DNA from: JAKAWW01 sp049965095
GTDB lineage: Archaea; Micrarchaeota; Micrarchaeia; Micrarchaeales; Micrarchaeaceae
NCBI GenBank assembly: GCA_049965095.1
Contig: JBMFWR010000003.1
Span: 1 to 64,000 of the forward strand
Length of the DNA: 64,000 nt
Direction: 5' to 3'
Shown: one piece after another, positions 24,489 to 33,110 of the stretch
Position numbering within the stretch: the first letter of the stretch is position 1
How the letters are laid out: every line of letters begins with the position of its first letter
The notes under the pieces: model-generated
Database searches by the model: none
What the model saw: only the letters and a program-made list of their open reading frames with translations
What the model was told of the DNA's origin: nothing
Translations under genes and position numbers: made by a program

Positions 24489-26669
24489 ATGAAAAATCTA
24501 AAAGGATTCATATTTACACTTGATGCAATATTCGCGCTTATAGTTGCAGTGGCTGGCATATCAATTTTGCTTTATGTGCACTCCACAGTAAATACAGCAT
24601 ATTCAATACCGACTTCTGAGGCATCAAGCATTCTTGAAAACCTTATAAGCATGAAAGCAAGCGATTTGTACTCTTTGAGCATCGTGAACAATGTTTCAAT
24701 GGGTAGCGAAGCAACTGCCACTTGGCCACAATTTGGAGGCAACCAGAGCATTGCATCTCATAGCGCCAAAGGGCCAAAAAATGCTTATACTATATTTGCA
24801 TTCAACACAAGCAACGCTGTAATCCAATCTGTGATAGCAGGAAGAGGCATGGTTTTCGGCCCTGCAGGCAGTTATATATTCGCGCTTAATGGAACCAACG
24901 GCAGGCTCTTGTACACTATAAATGGAGGAAGCACTATTGATGGTGTGCCTGCCCTTTACAACAACGAGATTATCCTTGCAAATGCAAGCGGTTTCATTGC
25001 TGGGGCAAGCATATACAATGGCACGAAGTTGTGGAGCCACAACATAGGCGTCTCAGTTGACACTCCAATAGAAATTGAAGATGGCTATATAGCATTTGGA
25101 GCGGGTACAGGGATTTACCTGGCAAATCCTTATAATGGCAGCATAATGGCTTCAAATACTGTCGCAGTCACATCACCTCTTGAAGCCTCAGCACCTGTGT
25201 ATTTTGATGGCGAGTTTCTAGTCACAGGGACGGGCTCTGGGGTGCAGAACTATATTTATGCGTATGCACTGGCAGGAAGCAGTCTTGTGCAGCTATGGAA
25301 ATTACCATTAAGTACATCGCCGAGCACAGCACCTATGATAGCAAACAATACAATAATAGTAGGCAGCGGCAGCAGTCTTTATGCAATATCTGCAAGCGGT
25401 ACAGTAGTATCAAGCTATAGCTTGAGCGCCCAAGTGCTCGGACTCTCCTACGATGGCAGCAACATATACGCGGAAACTTCAAGCAGCATACAGGTGTTTA
25501 ATTCATCAGGTGCCATGATATTCTCGCAGCCTACAGTAGCTCAAAACCAGTATACAACGCCTTCCACCGCACAAGGCAACATATACACGCTTATCAACGG
25601 CTACATATACCAAGCGTACAATATTTCAACAGGCGCAATGCTTTGGAATACTACACTACCAACGCAGAGCGAATCTACTTATGCCAACATTGCACTGGCA
25701 TATGGAAATGCATATATTGCAAGTGGAACAATGATTTATGCGCTTGGAAGCGTGCACATCAAGCCATATGAAAGCATGCTTGATGCGATTGTGCAGATGT
25801 ACTTGAATGGGCAAGGAGAACTTGCAAACAACATACTGCACACAATATACCCTTCACAAAACATTGGAATATACATAAACAACACATACGGGCCATCTCT
25901 TAATATGGCAACTTTCAATGGTAGCTATTCATCTTCGGGCTTTTCATCTACAAGCTATATATTCGGGACAAGCCACCACATAGGAGGAACAAACTACAAT
26001 TTTACCGTGACAATGTGGGTTAAACCTTATCCAAATCCTAGCACTGCAAACAGCTGGACCATACCGTTTTTCTCTATGGAAAGCTACCAGGCGCTTGGAT
26101 TCCTAAGCAGCGGTACTGGTCTGGTGCTACACAGGTGCACAAGCGCGGATACAGAAGGCTATGTCAAAGGCATGAGCCCCTCTAGTGTGTTCAACAACCA
26201 GTGGCATTTTGTCGCGGTATCGGTCTCATATCCAAATTATTATTGGCAGTTTGATGGCAACAATGTAACGGACTCAAACACAAATTCATATTCAGGCAAC
26301 TACCACATATCGATAGGCGCGCAATACATGCAATGCGACGGCAACCAGTTCAACGGCCAGATTGCAAATGTGCAGCTTTACAATACGGCTCTAAAGCCCC
26401 AGCAGATAATGAGTATATACAAGGAAGGTATATTCGGCACGCCGATAGGCTACCAGAACCTAAGTGGGTGGTGGCCCCTTACTGATAGCTTTAATGATTA
26501 CAGTGGTAGTTATGGAGTTTCGGTAGCAAAAAGCGTTGCATCAAGTGTTGGACCATTGCCGCCAACGCTTTCTAACGCTTATCTAATAAGCAAGGCATCA
26601 ATGCCGTTAAGTATAAACGTAAACGGAACAAGCCACGTTTACAACGTGAGTGTGATAGTATGGCGCTAA
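24489..26669 (+). CDS. Pilin-like protein with beta-propeller and LamG domain
   Basis: A 726-residue protein. The N-terminus (KGFIFTLDAIFALIVAVAG) is a pilin-type membrane helix. Residues about 100-425 form repeats of PQQ/WD-like blades (FALNGTNGRLLYTINGG, GASIYNGTKLWSHN, YNISTGAMLWNTTLP), giving a likely beta-propeller. From about 470 to 680 comes a LamG module with QLYNTALKPQQI near 628 and GWWPLTDSF near 660. It is a surface binding protein; no catalytic PQQ-dehydrogenase residues are evident, so I do not call it an enzyme. It overlaps the next gene by ten bases. Confidence 0.85.
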   Translation: MKNLKGFIFTLDAIFALIVAVAGISILLYVHSTVNTAYSIPTSEASSILENLISMKASDLYSLSIVNNVSMGSEATATWPQFGGNQSIASHSAKGPKNAYTIFAFNTSNAVIQSVIAGRGMVFGPAGSYIFALNGTNGRLLYTINGGSTIDGVPALYNNEIILANASGFIAGASIYNGTKLWSHNIGVSVDTPIEIEDGYIAFGAGTGIYLANPYNGSIMASNTVAVTSPLEASAPVYFDGEFLVTGTGSGVQNYIYAYALAGSSLVQLWKLPLSTSPSTAPMIANNTIIVGSGSSLYAISASGTVVSSYSLSAQVLGLSYDGSNIYAETSSSIQVFNSSGAMIFSQPTVAQNQYTTPSTAQGNIYTLINGYIYQAYNISTGAMLWNTTLPTQSESTYANIALAYGNAYIASGTMIYALGSVHIKPYESMLDAIVQMYLNGQGELANNILHTIYPSQNIGIYINNTYGPSLNMATFNGSYSSSGFSSTSYIFGTSHHIGGTNYNFTVTMWVKPYPNPSTANSWTIPFFSMESYQALGFLSSGTGLVLHRCTSADTEGYVKGMSPSSVFNNQWHFVAVSVSYPNYYWQFDGNNVTDSNTNSYSGNYHISIGAQYMQCDGNQFNGQIANVQLYNTALKPQQIMSIYKEGIFGTPIGYQNLSGWWPLTDSFNDYSGSYGVSVAKSVASSVGPLPPTLSNAYLISKASMPLSINVNGTSHVYNVSVIVWR

Positions 26670-28579
26670 AAAATAAGTTATTGCATACAAGAAAGGGCAT
26701 ACTTCTAACGCTTGTAACTATAGTCTTGCTTATATTGATGGTTGGGGAGCTTATGTTATACACAATACTGAACATAGAATTCAACACTCTTGCAGTACAG
26801 TCAAGTATATCTTCTACAACCAAAGCTTTCTCTATATCTGTGGAAAGTGCAATGCCAGGATACCTGGAAAATAGCCTGCGCAACGCCATATATGCGCTTG
26901 CAACATACGAAGAAACACCATCTCTAAGGCACTGGCACTTTATAAACAACACAGGATATGCAATAGAGTCATTGATGTACAACGGCACCATATATGGAAC
27001 AAATATGAGCAACTACATGAATGGAACCATAGCATCATATGAAAATTCTGTCAATGAAGAAGCTGCAATAGAGGGCTTTTCTTCCTCATTTACAAACACT
27101 TCAATTTTTGTGTTCCAGAGAGGCCCTTTCAACATAAGTGCCACCTATACGGGCTTGCTCACAACAAATTCCGTTTATGGCATATTTACATACCCAATAA
27201 ACGTGACTATAACAATACCGCTTAATGGCACGCCTGACTTGTATAGTGCGGAAGCAGCAAGTCCTAAAATCATAAAAGCAGCGCGAAAATTGCCCAGTGC
27301 TTTGCTCATAGGTGGAATGCATGCTTCTTCTGCTAATACAATGAGCACTGCATTCGTTTATGGCACGATTGTGCTGAACAACGGCCCAACGTGCAGCAGT
27401 GTACCTAGCCAATTCCAAAATCCATATTTCATACTTGCAATGCCTAACGCAAACGATATAAATAGCAACCTGTGCAATATGAGCGGCCTTGTTACCTCTA
27501 CATTAAATTCCACGCCGCCAGCAAAGCCGTATTTGGTGTACCCCCAAAGCATATTCAATTACATAACAAACGGCACAAAAGTGCTGCTGCAGGGCCCAAG
27601 CAAATCGCTGCTAAGCATAGCACCAATAAAAGAAGCAATGCAGGAAGGCTACTATTACCCTTCACCATATGCGCCTCCTTACATGGATTGGGCAAACAGC
27701 ACGTTTGAGCGATCACAATATGGGATCGTATCTTTTAATATTTTGCACAAAGAAGTCGCAAATTTAAATGCTAATGGTGCAACAGCACCTAGAACTTTTA
27801 TAAATGTACCATCAGTAACTCCATTAAGTTATCCGATGTTTACATACACAGCATGGTTTTATCCAACATATCCAGAAAGTTATTCAAGAGTTCTTGCCAC
27901 AAGCGCTGGGGATTCAGGGACAATCGAGCTATCCGTTGCTAATACAAATTATATATACATAAATGGTTATGGAACTAGCGGCTGGCTAAATACTGGAGCT
28001 AGCGTACCCATGGATGGTTGGAGTTTCATTGCTGGTGTATATAATGGAAGTGGCTATAGGGTTTATCTCAACGGTAGGCTTATTTGGAGCAAGGTAACCT
28101 CGTTATCAGGGGCCACTTCTGGCAATTTTCAAATTGGAGATACAACAGCATATGGGAATAGTGGCAACCAATTTTTTGGGAGCATTGGAAATGTTCAGAT
28201 ATATAATACAGCACTTAATCCAGAACAGCTATACAATCTTTATATTAGGGGAATTAATGGACTACCAGAGACAAATTCCTCATTGATAGGCTGGTGGCCT
28301 TTGGCAGGAAATGCAAATGATTATAGCGGCAATGGCAATAATGGCATTTCCTATAATGTTTCATACTCTGGCTTATATAATTACAGTGGGGATTCGCTAC
28401 TTTGGGGCACATACTATTCCCTGCCCAACCAAGTGGAGGGGATAAACTGCATGAATGCAACTTCATGCGGCAAGCTCCCAGAGGAAAGCCTCTATCTTGG
28501 AAACCTTACTCTCTGGTCAAATTATACAGCAACAGAGAATGAGACAACAGCACTTGGCCTTCAGAATGCAACAAGGTAA
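26660..28579 (+). CDS. Membrane-anchored LamG protein, pilin-like N-terminus
   Basis: A 639-residue protein with an N-terminal hydrophobic helix (GILLTLVTIVLLILMVGEL) behind a short basic stretch (LLHTRKG), like the other members of this operon. Residues 60-370 form an extracytoplasmic region I do not recognise; a LamG module follows (about 385-560) with QIYNTALNPEQL near 512 and GWWPLAGNANDYSGNGNNG near 544. It is the last gene of the plus-strand operon. Its WWPL region is nearly identical at DNA level to the first gene's. A 9-bp hairpin follows the stop. Confidence 0.82.
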   Translation: MALKNKLLHTRKGILLTLVTIVLLILMVGELMLYTILNIEFNTLAVQSSISSTTKAFSISVESAMPGYLENSLRNAIYALATYEETPSLRHWHFINNTGYAIESLMYNGTIYGTNMSNYMNGTIASYENSVNEEAAIEGFSSSFTNTSIFVFQRGPFNISATYTGLLTTNSVYGIFTYPINVTITIPLNGTPDLYSAEAASPKIIKAARKLPSALLIGGMHASSANTMSTAFVYGTIVLNNGPTCSSVPSQFQNPYFILAMPNANDINSNLCNMSGLVTSTLNSTPPAKPYLVYPQSIFNYITNGTKVLLQGPSKSLLSIAPIKEAMQEGYYYPSPYAPPYMDWANSTFERSQYGIVSFNILHKEVANLNANGATAPRTFINVPSVTPLSYPMFTYTAWFYPTYPESYSRVLATSAGDSGTIELSVANTNYIYINGYGTSGWLNTGASVPMDGWSFIAGVYNGSGYRVYLNGRLIWSKVTSLSGATSGNFQIGDTTAYGNSGNQFFGSIGNVQIYNTALNPEQLYNLYIRGINGLPETNSSLIGWWPLAGNANDYSGNGNNGISYNVSYSGLYNYSGDSLLWGTYYSLPNQVEGINCMNATSCGKLPEESLYLGNLTLWSNYTATENETTALGLQNATR

Positions 28580-28618
28580 ATGACCTTCCCTAGTATGTTC
28601 AAACGTGTACGTCGTAAT

Positions 28619-28649
28619 ATTGCTTTAATGCTCTGAGTTATAAAGCAAT
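28619..28649 (+). terminator. Hairpin after LamG pilin operon
   Basis: ATTGCTTTA (28619-28627) is a perfect reverse complement of TAAAGCAAT (28641-28649) around 13 bases. It lies 40 bases after the operon's last stop codon and may end its transcript; a T-rich run (28662-28674) follows shortly. Confidence 0.35.
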
Positions 28650-28708
28650 GCACTTATACTCTTTTAGTTATTATAAAAATACATATTACAATTATTCACT
28701 ACAACACG

Positions 28709-28807
28709 ATGGATAAGAGACCAAACATTATCGTTAAAAAGTACATACTAGATAATATATTGTGTAGCCCTAAATGGTGGCAAGCAAGTATTACTGCACA
28801 ATGTTAA
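28709..28807 (+). CDS. Possible 32-residue protein
   Basis: A short frame of 32 codons (ATG 28709, TAA at 28805-28807) in the 250-base gap between the convergent pilin and pilus-machinery operons. The peptide is basic (MDKRPNIIVKKYILDN) and contains KWWQAS. A TATA-like TTATAAAAAT at 28671-28680 is about 33 bases upstream. I recognise no family; it could be a chance frame or a remnant. Its 3' end stops just short of the TadC-like gene. Confidence 0.25.
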   Translation: MDKRPNIIVKKYILDNILCSPKWWQASITAQC

Positions 28808-28832
28808 TTACAAGTTGCTATGCTCGTGTTTG

Positions 28833-29825
28833 TCATGCTCCAGTGCCTATGCTTGCAAACAGTGCACCGATTACGGAATGCATTATTATGAATATTACCA
28901 AGCCCACAACAATGAATACTGGAAGGTATTTCATTCCTTTAATCACAGACCCTGACATAATTGCGCTCATTATCAGCGCGGCGAAAGCGGTTATTATTAC
29001 TATGGCTGCTATTGAAAAGTCATGATAAACTTGCGGGCTTATTTTTGGCGGGCTGGGCTTCAGGAAAGACAAACCGGTAGTGGGCAGTCCGCCAGGGTTG
29101 CTTGCCAATATTCCCTTCCACACAGTATCTGTGACAATAATCATCTGGCTAGTGAGTCCATAAAGCACCGGCGCCGCTACAAGGCCGGCAAATGCAATAA
29201 AGATGCTGTACATGAAAAGCTGTCCTGAAACCTCCTTCTGGATCATCTGCTGGTTTCTCATGTCCTTTGATATCTGCTCTATGAGGTCGGCCATCGCTCC
29301 TCCGAATCTCATCGCTTCTATCATCATCCTTATTGCGTGGCTAAGCTGATACGATCTGTAGCGTGTGCCAAGTTTTCTCAGCGCGTCTTCAAAATTTTCT
29401 CCACCGAATACACTCCTGCTCGTTATCTTTATGTCTGTTGTGATAGGTTCAAATTCAGGCCTTGCAGCAAGAAGCATTGCCCTGTCAAGCGCGATTCCGC
29501 TCCTCAGGTTTGCCGAAACGATCTGAAGATAATCAGGCAGCACTATTTCCATTTTTGTCTTCCTTTTGTCTATCATGTATTCAAGCAGCATGTAGAGCAC
29601 TAGAAGATACACTGCTGCAGAGCCTATGCCTCCAAAAAACGCGATAAGCGCACCCATCTTGAGCAGGTATATGAGGAAAGTGACAACTATAAAAATGCCA
29701 ATGCTTCCGATTATTGCAATCTGCAGGAATTTCTCAACGGTGATCTTTAGCCCTGCCAGGTCTATCTCGCTCGACACGAACAGCGCGACGCGCCTTGACA
29801 CAAGCCTTTCGAATTTTATTGCCAT
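28833..29825 (-). CDS. TadC/PilC-like pilus assembly membrane protein 2
   Basis: A 330-residue type II secretion system F family protein, the membrane platform that couples the secretion ATPase to pilus assembly. It has N-terminal membrane segments (QIAIIGSIGIFIVVTFLIYLL), the cytoplasmic T2SF domain with LPDYLQIVSANLRSGIALDRA, the second GGAMADLIEQIS signature, and C-terminal membrane helices. The layout fits archaeal FlaJ/TadC. A related protein is encoded immediately upstream (5-base gap), so two platforms may work as a pair, as TadB/TadC do in bacteria. Confidence 0.9.
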   Translation of the reverse strand: MAIKFERLVSRRVALFVSSEIDLAGLKITVEKFLQIAIIGSIGIFIVVTFLIYLLKMGALIAFFGGIGSAAVYLLVLYMLLEYMIDKRKTKMEIVLPDYLQIVSANLRSGIALDRAMLLAARPEFEPITTDIKITSRSVFGGENFEDALRKLGTRYRSYQLSHAIRMMIEAMRFGGAMADLIEQISKDMRNQQMIQKEVSGQLFMYSIFIAFAGLVAAPVLYGLTSQMIIVTDTVWKGILASNPGGLPTTGLSFLKPSPPKISPQVYHDFSIAAIVIITAFAALIMSAIMSGSVIKGMKYLPVFIVVGLVIFIIMHSVIGALFASIGTGA

Positions 29826-29829
29826 AATA

Positions 29830-30870
29830 TCACATGCTGAAGACAGGCCTTGAGCTTCTTATCATCATCAGGAACACTATCTGCAGGAATACCAAGCCAA
29901 CTAGCACAAAAGCAAGCAATGATGTCGTAACAGTAAACAGCGCTATGAATGTGGTCAGTATTGTGACAACAGCTATTCCCATGCTCGGCAGTATTATTCC
30001 GAAAAGCATGTAGAACATTGCTATTGCATTGAGCCTCTGGCCGTATCTTCTAAGCTCTATGATGCGTTCCTGCGATATCTGGTCTATTACGCTCTGTAAA
30101 GCGGAAACGACATCAGCTCCTGCTCTTATGCTCACAGAAGCTTGTAGCATTATCCTCCTGAATGAGAGGCTCTTTGTTTCAGCAACAGTCTCATCTATTG
30201 CATCCTCAAGAGGCATGCCAAGCTGCACCCTCTCTACTATCCTGCTGAATTCCTTGCTTGCGGCACCATAGCCAGTACTTATTGACGCCAAGGCGTTGAA
30301 AAGGGGCATGCCTGAACGCAGCGATATTATCATATCTCTTGCCGCAAAAAGTATGTCACGCTCAACACCCTTGGAATCTGCAACGCTTTTCCTTGCAGGA
30401 AAATTGAGAAATGTTTGGAATGATATCCTGAATACAACTATACCTAGAAGTATAGCAAAAAGTGCGCTGTATGCCATTGACAAACCAACACGGGAGAACA
30501 GTAGGAATACTGTAAGGGCTATTATCACGCCGAAAATCGAAGATGCTATAAGCATCCTCTTTATGAAATCGTAAAGCGTGCCTTTTATGCCGTGCTCCTT
30601 CAAAGCGGTTTCAAGACCTTTGTGCTTCGCACCTATGCCTTCAATGTAAAGTTTGAAGGCACTCTGCTTGCGTGCTCCTGCAACGGGTTTTTGAAAAGGC
30701 TGGATTTGGGGCTCTGCAGCCTGCACAGCTTGAGCCTGAGGCTGCTGAACAGAAGTTTTTTGCGGGGCTTGGGGTTTTCTTGAAGGCCTTGAAAATATTC
30801 CAGGCTTCGGCTCCAGCTCTATTGTCTGGTCGCCCACCTTTATTACGCGCTTCTTGCTCCCAAACATCAT
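29830..30870 (-). CDS. TadC/PilC-like pilus assembly membrane protein 1
   Basis: A 346-residue T2SF-family protein. An unusual N-terminal cytoplasmic tail of about 75 residues, rich in Pro and Gln (SRKPQAPQKTSVQQPQAQ), precedes membrane helices, the T2SF domain (ERDILFAARDMIISLRSGMP and the ALQSVIDQISQERI region) and C-terminal helices (GIILPSMGIAVVTILTTFIA). It overlaps the linker gene by four bases and precedes the second platform. The tail may bind the ATPase or the adjacent linker protein; that is inference. Confidence 0.9.
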   Translation of the reverse strand: MMFGSKKRVIKVGDQTIELEPKPGIFSRPSRKPQAPQKTSVQQPQAQAVQAAEPQIQPFQKPVAGARKQSAFKLYIEGIGAKHKGLETALKEHGIKGTLYDFIKRMLIASSIFGVIIALTVFLLFSRVGLSMAYSALFAILLGIVVFRISFQTFLNFPARKSVADSKGVERDILFAARDMIISLRSGMPLFNALASISTGYGAASKEFSRIVERVQLGMPLEDAIDETVAETKSLSFRRIMLQASVSIRAGADVVSALQSVIDQISQERIIELRRYGQRLNAIAMFYMLFGIILPSMGIAVVTILTTFIALFTVTTSLLAFVLVGLVFLQIVFLMMIRSSRPVFSM

Positions 30871-31583
30871 TCATTACCTCCTGGCAGCAGTGCCAAAGCT
30901 TCTATCAGTCTTTCGTCCCTAAGATTTATTAATGACTGCTCCAGCTCGCTTTTCGAAGCTGTGCCCTTCTTTTTCATATCATTGACAACTTGATTAAGCC
31001 CTGTAAGTTCCTCTACCACTATCTGCATGTGCTCATTATCGAATACGTTCTCCTTCAAGCCTTCTATTATGCGCTCCAGCTCTGCTATCTGATCAGCAAG
31101 CGTAAGATTTGGAAGCACCAGCTGGCTTGTATTGACGCGCTTTATTTTTATACCACCAAGTTTCTTTATTGGGCCGAGGTTCCTTACAATCGAGCCTAGC
31201 TCAACTTTTGCCTTCTGCTCCGGCGCCTGTTGTACTGTTGCAGCTTCGTTTATGTGCCCGCTTTCACGGATGCCTTGAACTTCTACTTGAGATGGTTCTG
31301 CATTAGCAGACGCAATAGGGCTTTGCACTATTGGCTGTGCATATGAAGCCTGCTCAACTCCAGAAGTAATCAAGTGTGATGGAGCTCTTGGTTTCTGCTC
31401 TTCTGCTACTTCCCTGAATTTCTGCACGTTCATGCTCGATATCATTTTCAAAAGATCATTGTAGGTGACCTTGCTCTCGCCATGGCCTTCCATAATACTG
31501 GTTATATCGACAAAAGCAGTATCGCTCTTTTTGGATTCGCGCTCCACCTGCTCCACGAGCTCCAGTAGGTCTTTGTATTCCAT
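30867..31583 (-). CDS. Pilus operon linker protein of unknown function
   Basis: A 238-residue soluble protein with an acidic helical N-terminus (YKDLLELVEQVERES), a Pro/Gln/Ala-rich middle like that of the adjacent T2SF protein, and a helical C-terminal domain (DQIAELERIIEGLKENVFDN). It sits 13 bases after the secretion ATPase and overlaps the T2SF gene, so it belongs to the pilus machine by context. I recognise no family; a role as adaptor between ATPase and platform is only a suggestion. Confidence 0.75.
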   Translation of the reverse strand: MEYKDLLELVEQVERESKKSDTAFVDITSIMEGHGESKVTYNDLLKMISSMNVQKFREVAEEQKPRAPSHLITSGVEQASYAQPIVQSPIASANAEPSQVEVQGIRESGHINEAATVQQAPEQKAKVELGSIVRNLGPIKKLGGIKIKRVNTSQLVLPNLTLADQIAELERIIEGLKENVFDNEHMQIVVEELTGLNQVVNDMKKKGTASKSELEQSLINLRDERLIEALALLPGGNE

Positions 31584-31596
31584 CTATAAAACACCA

Positions 31597-33102
31597 TCAT
31601 TTAAACATGTTGTGGTCGTAAGGCACATCGTTGTTTACTATATCTAGCACCTTTGACTTTCTTGCGTAATAGCTAGCCACAACCAAGCCCGCATCGTTCA
31701 CATCTATGACGTTGTGCTTAACCATCCAATTCAGCACTTTGCTTTTCTCCTCTATCTCAGCACTTATTTCAGTTTTCGTAAGCCCGCCGTATAGGTTAAG
31801 CGTTTCAAGCAGGCGACTCATGTCATTTATGTGCGTAAAAGTGTCATCGTGCATGTTCCACTTGTAGAGCACGTTTACATCTCCATCCCTGAGTATTTCA
31901 CCGAACTCTAATACTCTTCTTATGCCCTTGCTCCTGTGCCTAAACAAGACAACAACGCCGCCAAGTGCGTTGAGCATTATTTTCGGTATAGCTATTGGTG
32001 GGTTAGTCATTCTTACAATTGTATCCTGGGCATTATCGGCGTGGACCGTGCCGTATACGGCGTGACCCGTGTGTATGGCTTCGAACAGGGTTTCCGCATC
32101 TTTTTCGGTTCTTATTTCTCCTACTACAACTATATCGGGCCTTTGCCTCAATGCGTTTATCATCAAATTGTAAAGTGTTATTTCACCCTTGCCTTCTGGA
32201 TTAGGTTGCCTGCTTATCATTGGTACCCACTGCAGAAATGATGGCAATGTAAGCTCTCTTGTTTCCTCTATTGATATTACCCTTCTGTTTGCAGGATAGA
32301 ATATGCTGGAAGCATTGAGAAAGCTTGTTTTTCCGCTTGCTGTACCTCCAGAGAACAGCAGGCTTATTTCGTACTGTATGCAAAGCCACACCAACGAAGC
32401 GAGCTCCACGCTTATTGAGCCATTCTTTACAAGCGCAGGCATTGTCCACGGGTTCTTTGAAAACTTTCTTATTGTGATGGTGTTGCCGCTCTGCGATACT
32501 GGGTAAAGTGTAGCATTAACTCTCGAACCGTCAGGCAGCTCAGCGTCCATCAGCGGCACAAGGTTGTTTATCTCCCTGCCGACACGCCTTCCTATCTGCT
32601 CCGATTGCTCGTAGATGCTGTCTTCGCTTTGCGGCATTATGTTTGTCTTGCACCACCCGTATTTCTTGTGGAATACAAATATGAAGCTCTTTGATCCATT
32701 TACAGTAACCTCTTCGAGATTTTCATCCGCAAGAGGGCCTTCCAAATCGCCAAGGCCAAGCATCATGTTGAGTATGTATGATATGAGAAGCTTCTTTGTA
32801 TCGCTCGAAGTGCCTGGCAGATATTTGTCGATGAGCAAGCTGCTTGCCTGTATGTATTTGTTGTTGAGCTCTTCGGCATATATTTTGTCTTCTACCCTGG
32901 AAGGATCTACAGGCACCAGCGCCATGAGCTCCTTCCTTAGCGAAAGCAGGAGCAGCTTTGTGGCTTCCCCTATACCAGGTATAGTTACTTCGTATGTGGG
33001 CACGAAGTCAGCGCTCTGGTATATTCTAATGTGCACAGGCATGCCATGTGTTTCTAGATCATATTCAGCCAAAATATTTTGCACATTATCTTTTTCGGCC
33101 AT
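31597..33102 (-). CDS. Type IV pilus/type II secretion ATPase
   Basis: A 501-residue GspE/PilB/FlaI-family hexameric ATPase that powers pilus assembly. Walker A is SGGTASGKTSFLNA near residue 257, the Asp/Glu box is VISIEETRELTLP, Walker B is RPDIVVVGEIRTEKD near 320, and the His box is GTVHADNAQDTIVRM. The N-terminal domain includes the conserved DGSRVNATLYPVS. Similarity looks closer to the archaeal TadA/PilB class than to archaellum FlaI, which I infer from the paired platforms and lack of any fla genes. It is the second gene of the minus-strand pilus operon. Confidence 0.92.
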   Translation of the reverse strand: MAEKDNVQNILAEYDLETHGMPVHIRIYQSADFVPTYEVTIPGIGEATKLLLLSLRKELMALVPVDPSRVEDKIYAEELNNKYIQASSLLIDKYLPGTSSDTKKLLISYILNMMLGLGDLEGPLADENLEEVTVNGSKSFIFVFHKKYGWCKTNIMPQSEDSIYEQSEQIGRRVGREINNLVPLMDAELPDGSRVNATLYPVSQSGNTITIRKFSKNPWTMPALVKNGSISVELASLVWLCIQYEISLLFSGGTASGKTSFLNASSIFYPANRRVISIEETRELTLPSFLQWVPMISRQPNPEGKGEITLYNLMINALRQRPDIVVVGEIRTEKDAETLFEAIHTGHAVYGTVHADNAQDTIVRMTNPPIAIPKIMLNALGGVVVLFRHRSKGIRRVLEFGEILRDGDVNVLYKWNMHDDTFTHINDMSRLLETLNLYGGLTKTEISAEIEEKSKVLNWMVKHNVIDVNDAGLVVASYYARKSKVLDIVNNDVPYDHNMFK

Positions 33103-33110
33103 TCAAATCA

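Noticed and set aside
24489..26669. PQQ-dependent dehydrogenase
   Set aside because: Blade-like repeats are present but the protein begins with a pilin helix, ends in a LamG module, and no catalytic Asp/metal-binding set is recognisable; a binding propeller is safer.
31597..33102. Archaellum motor ATPase FlaI
   Set aside because: No archaellin operon genes (flaF, flaG, flaH) are nearby; two platform proteins and LamG pilins point to a pilus-type system instead.
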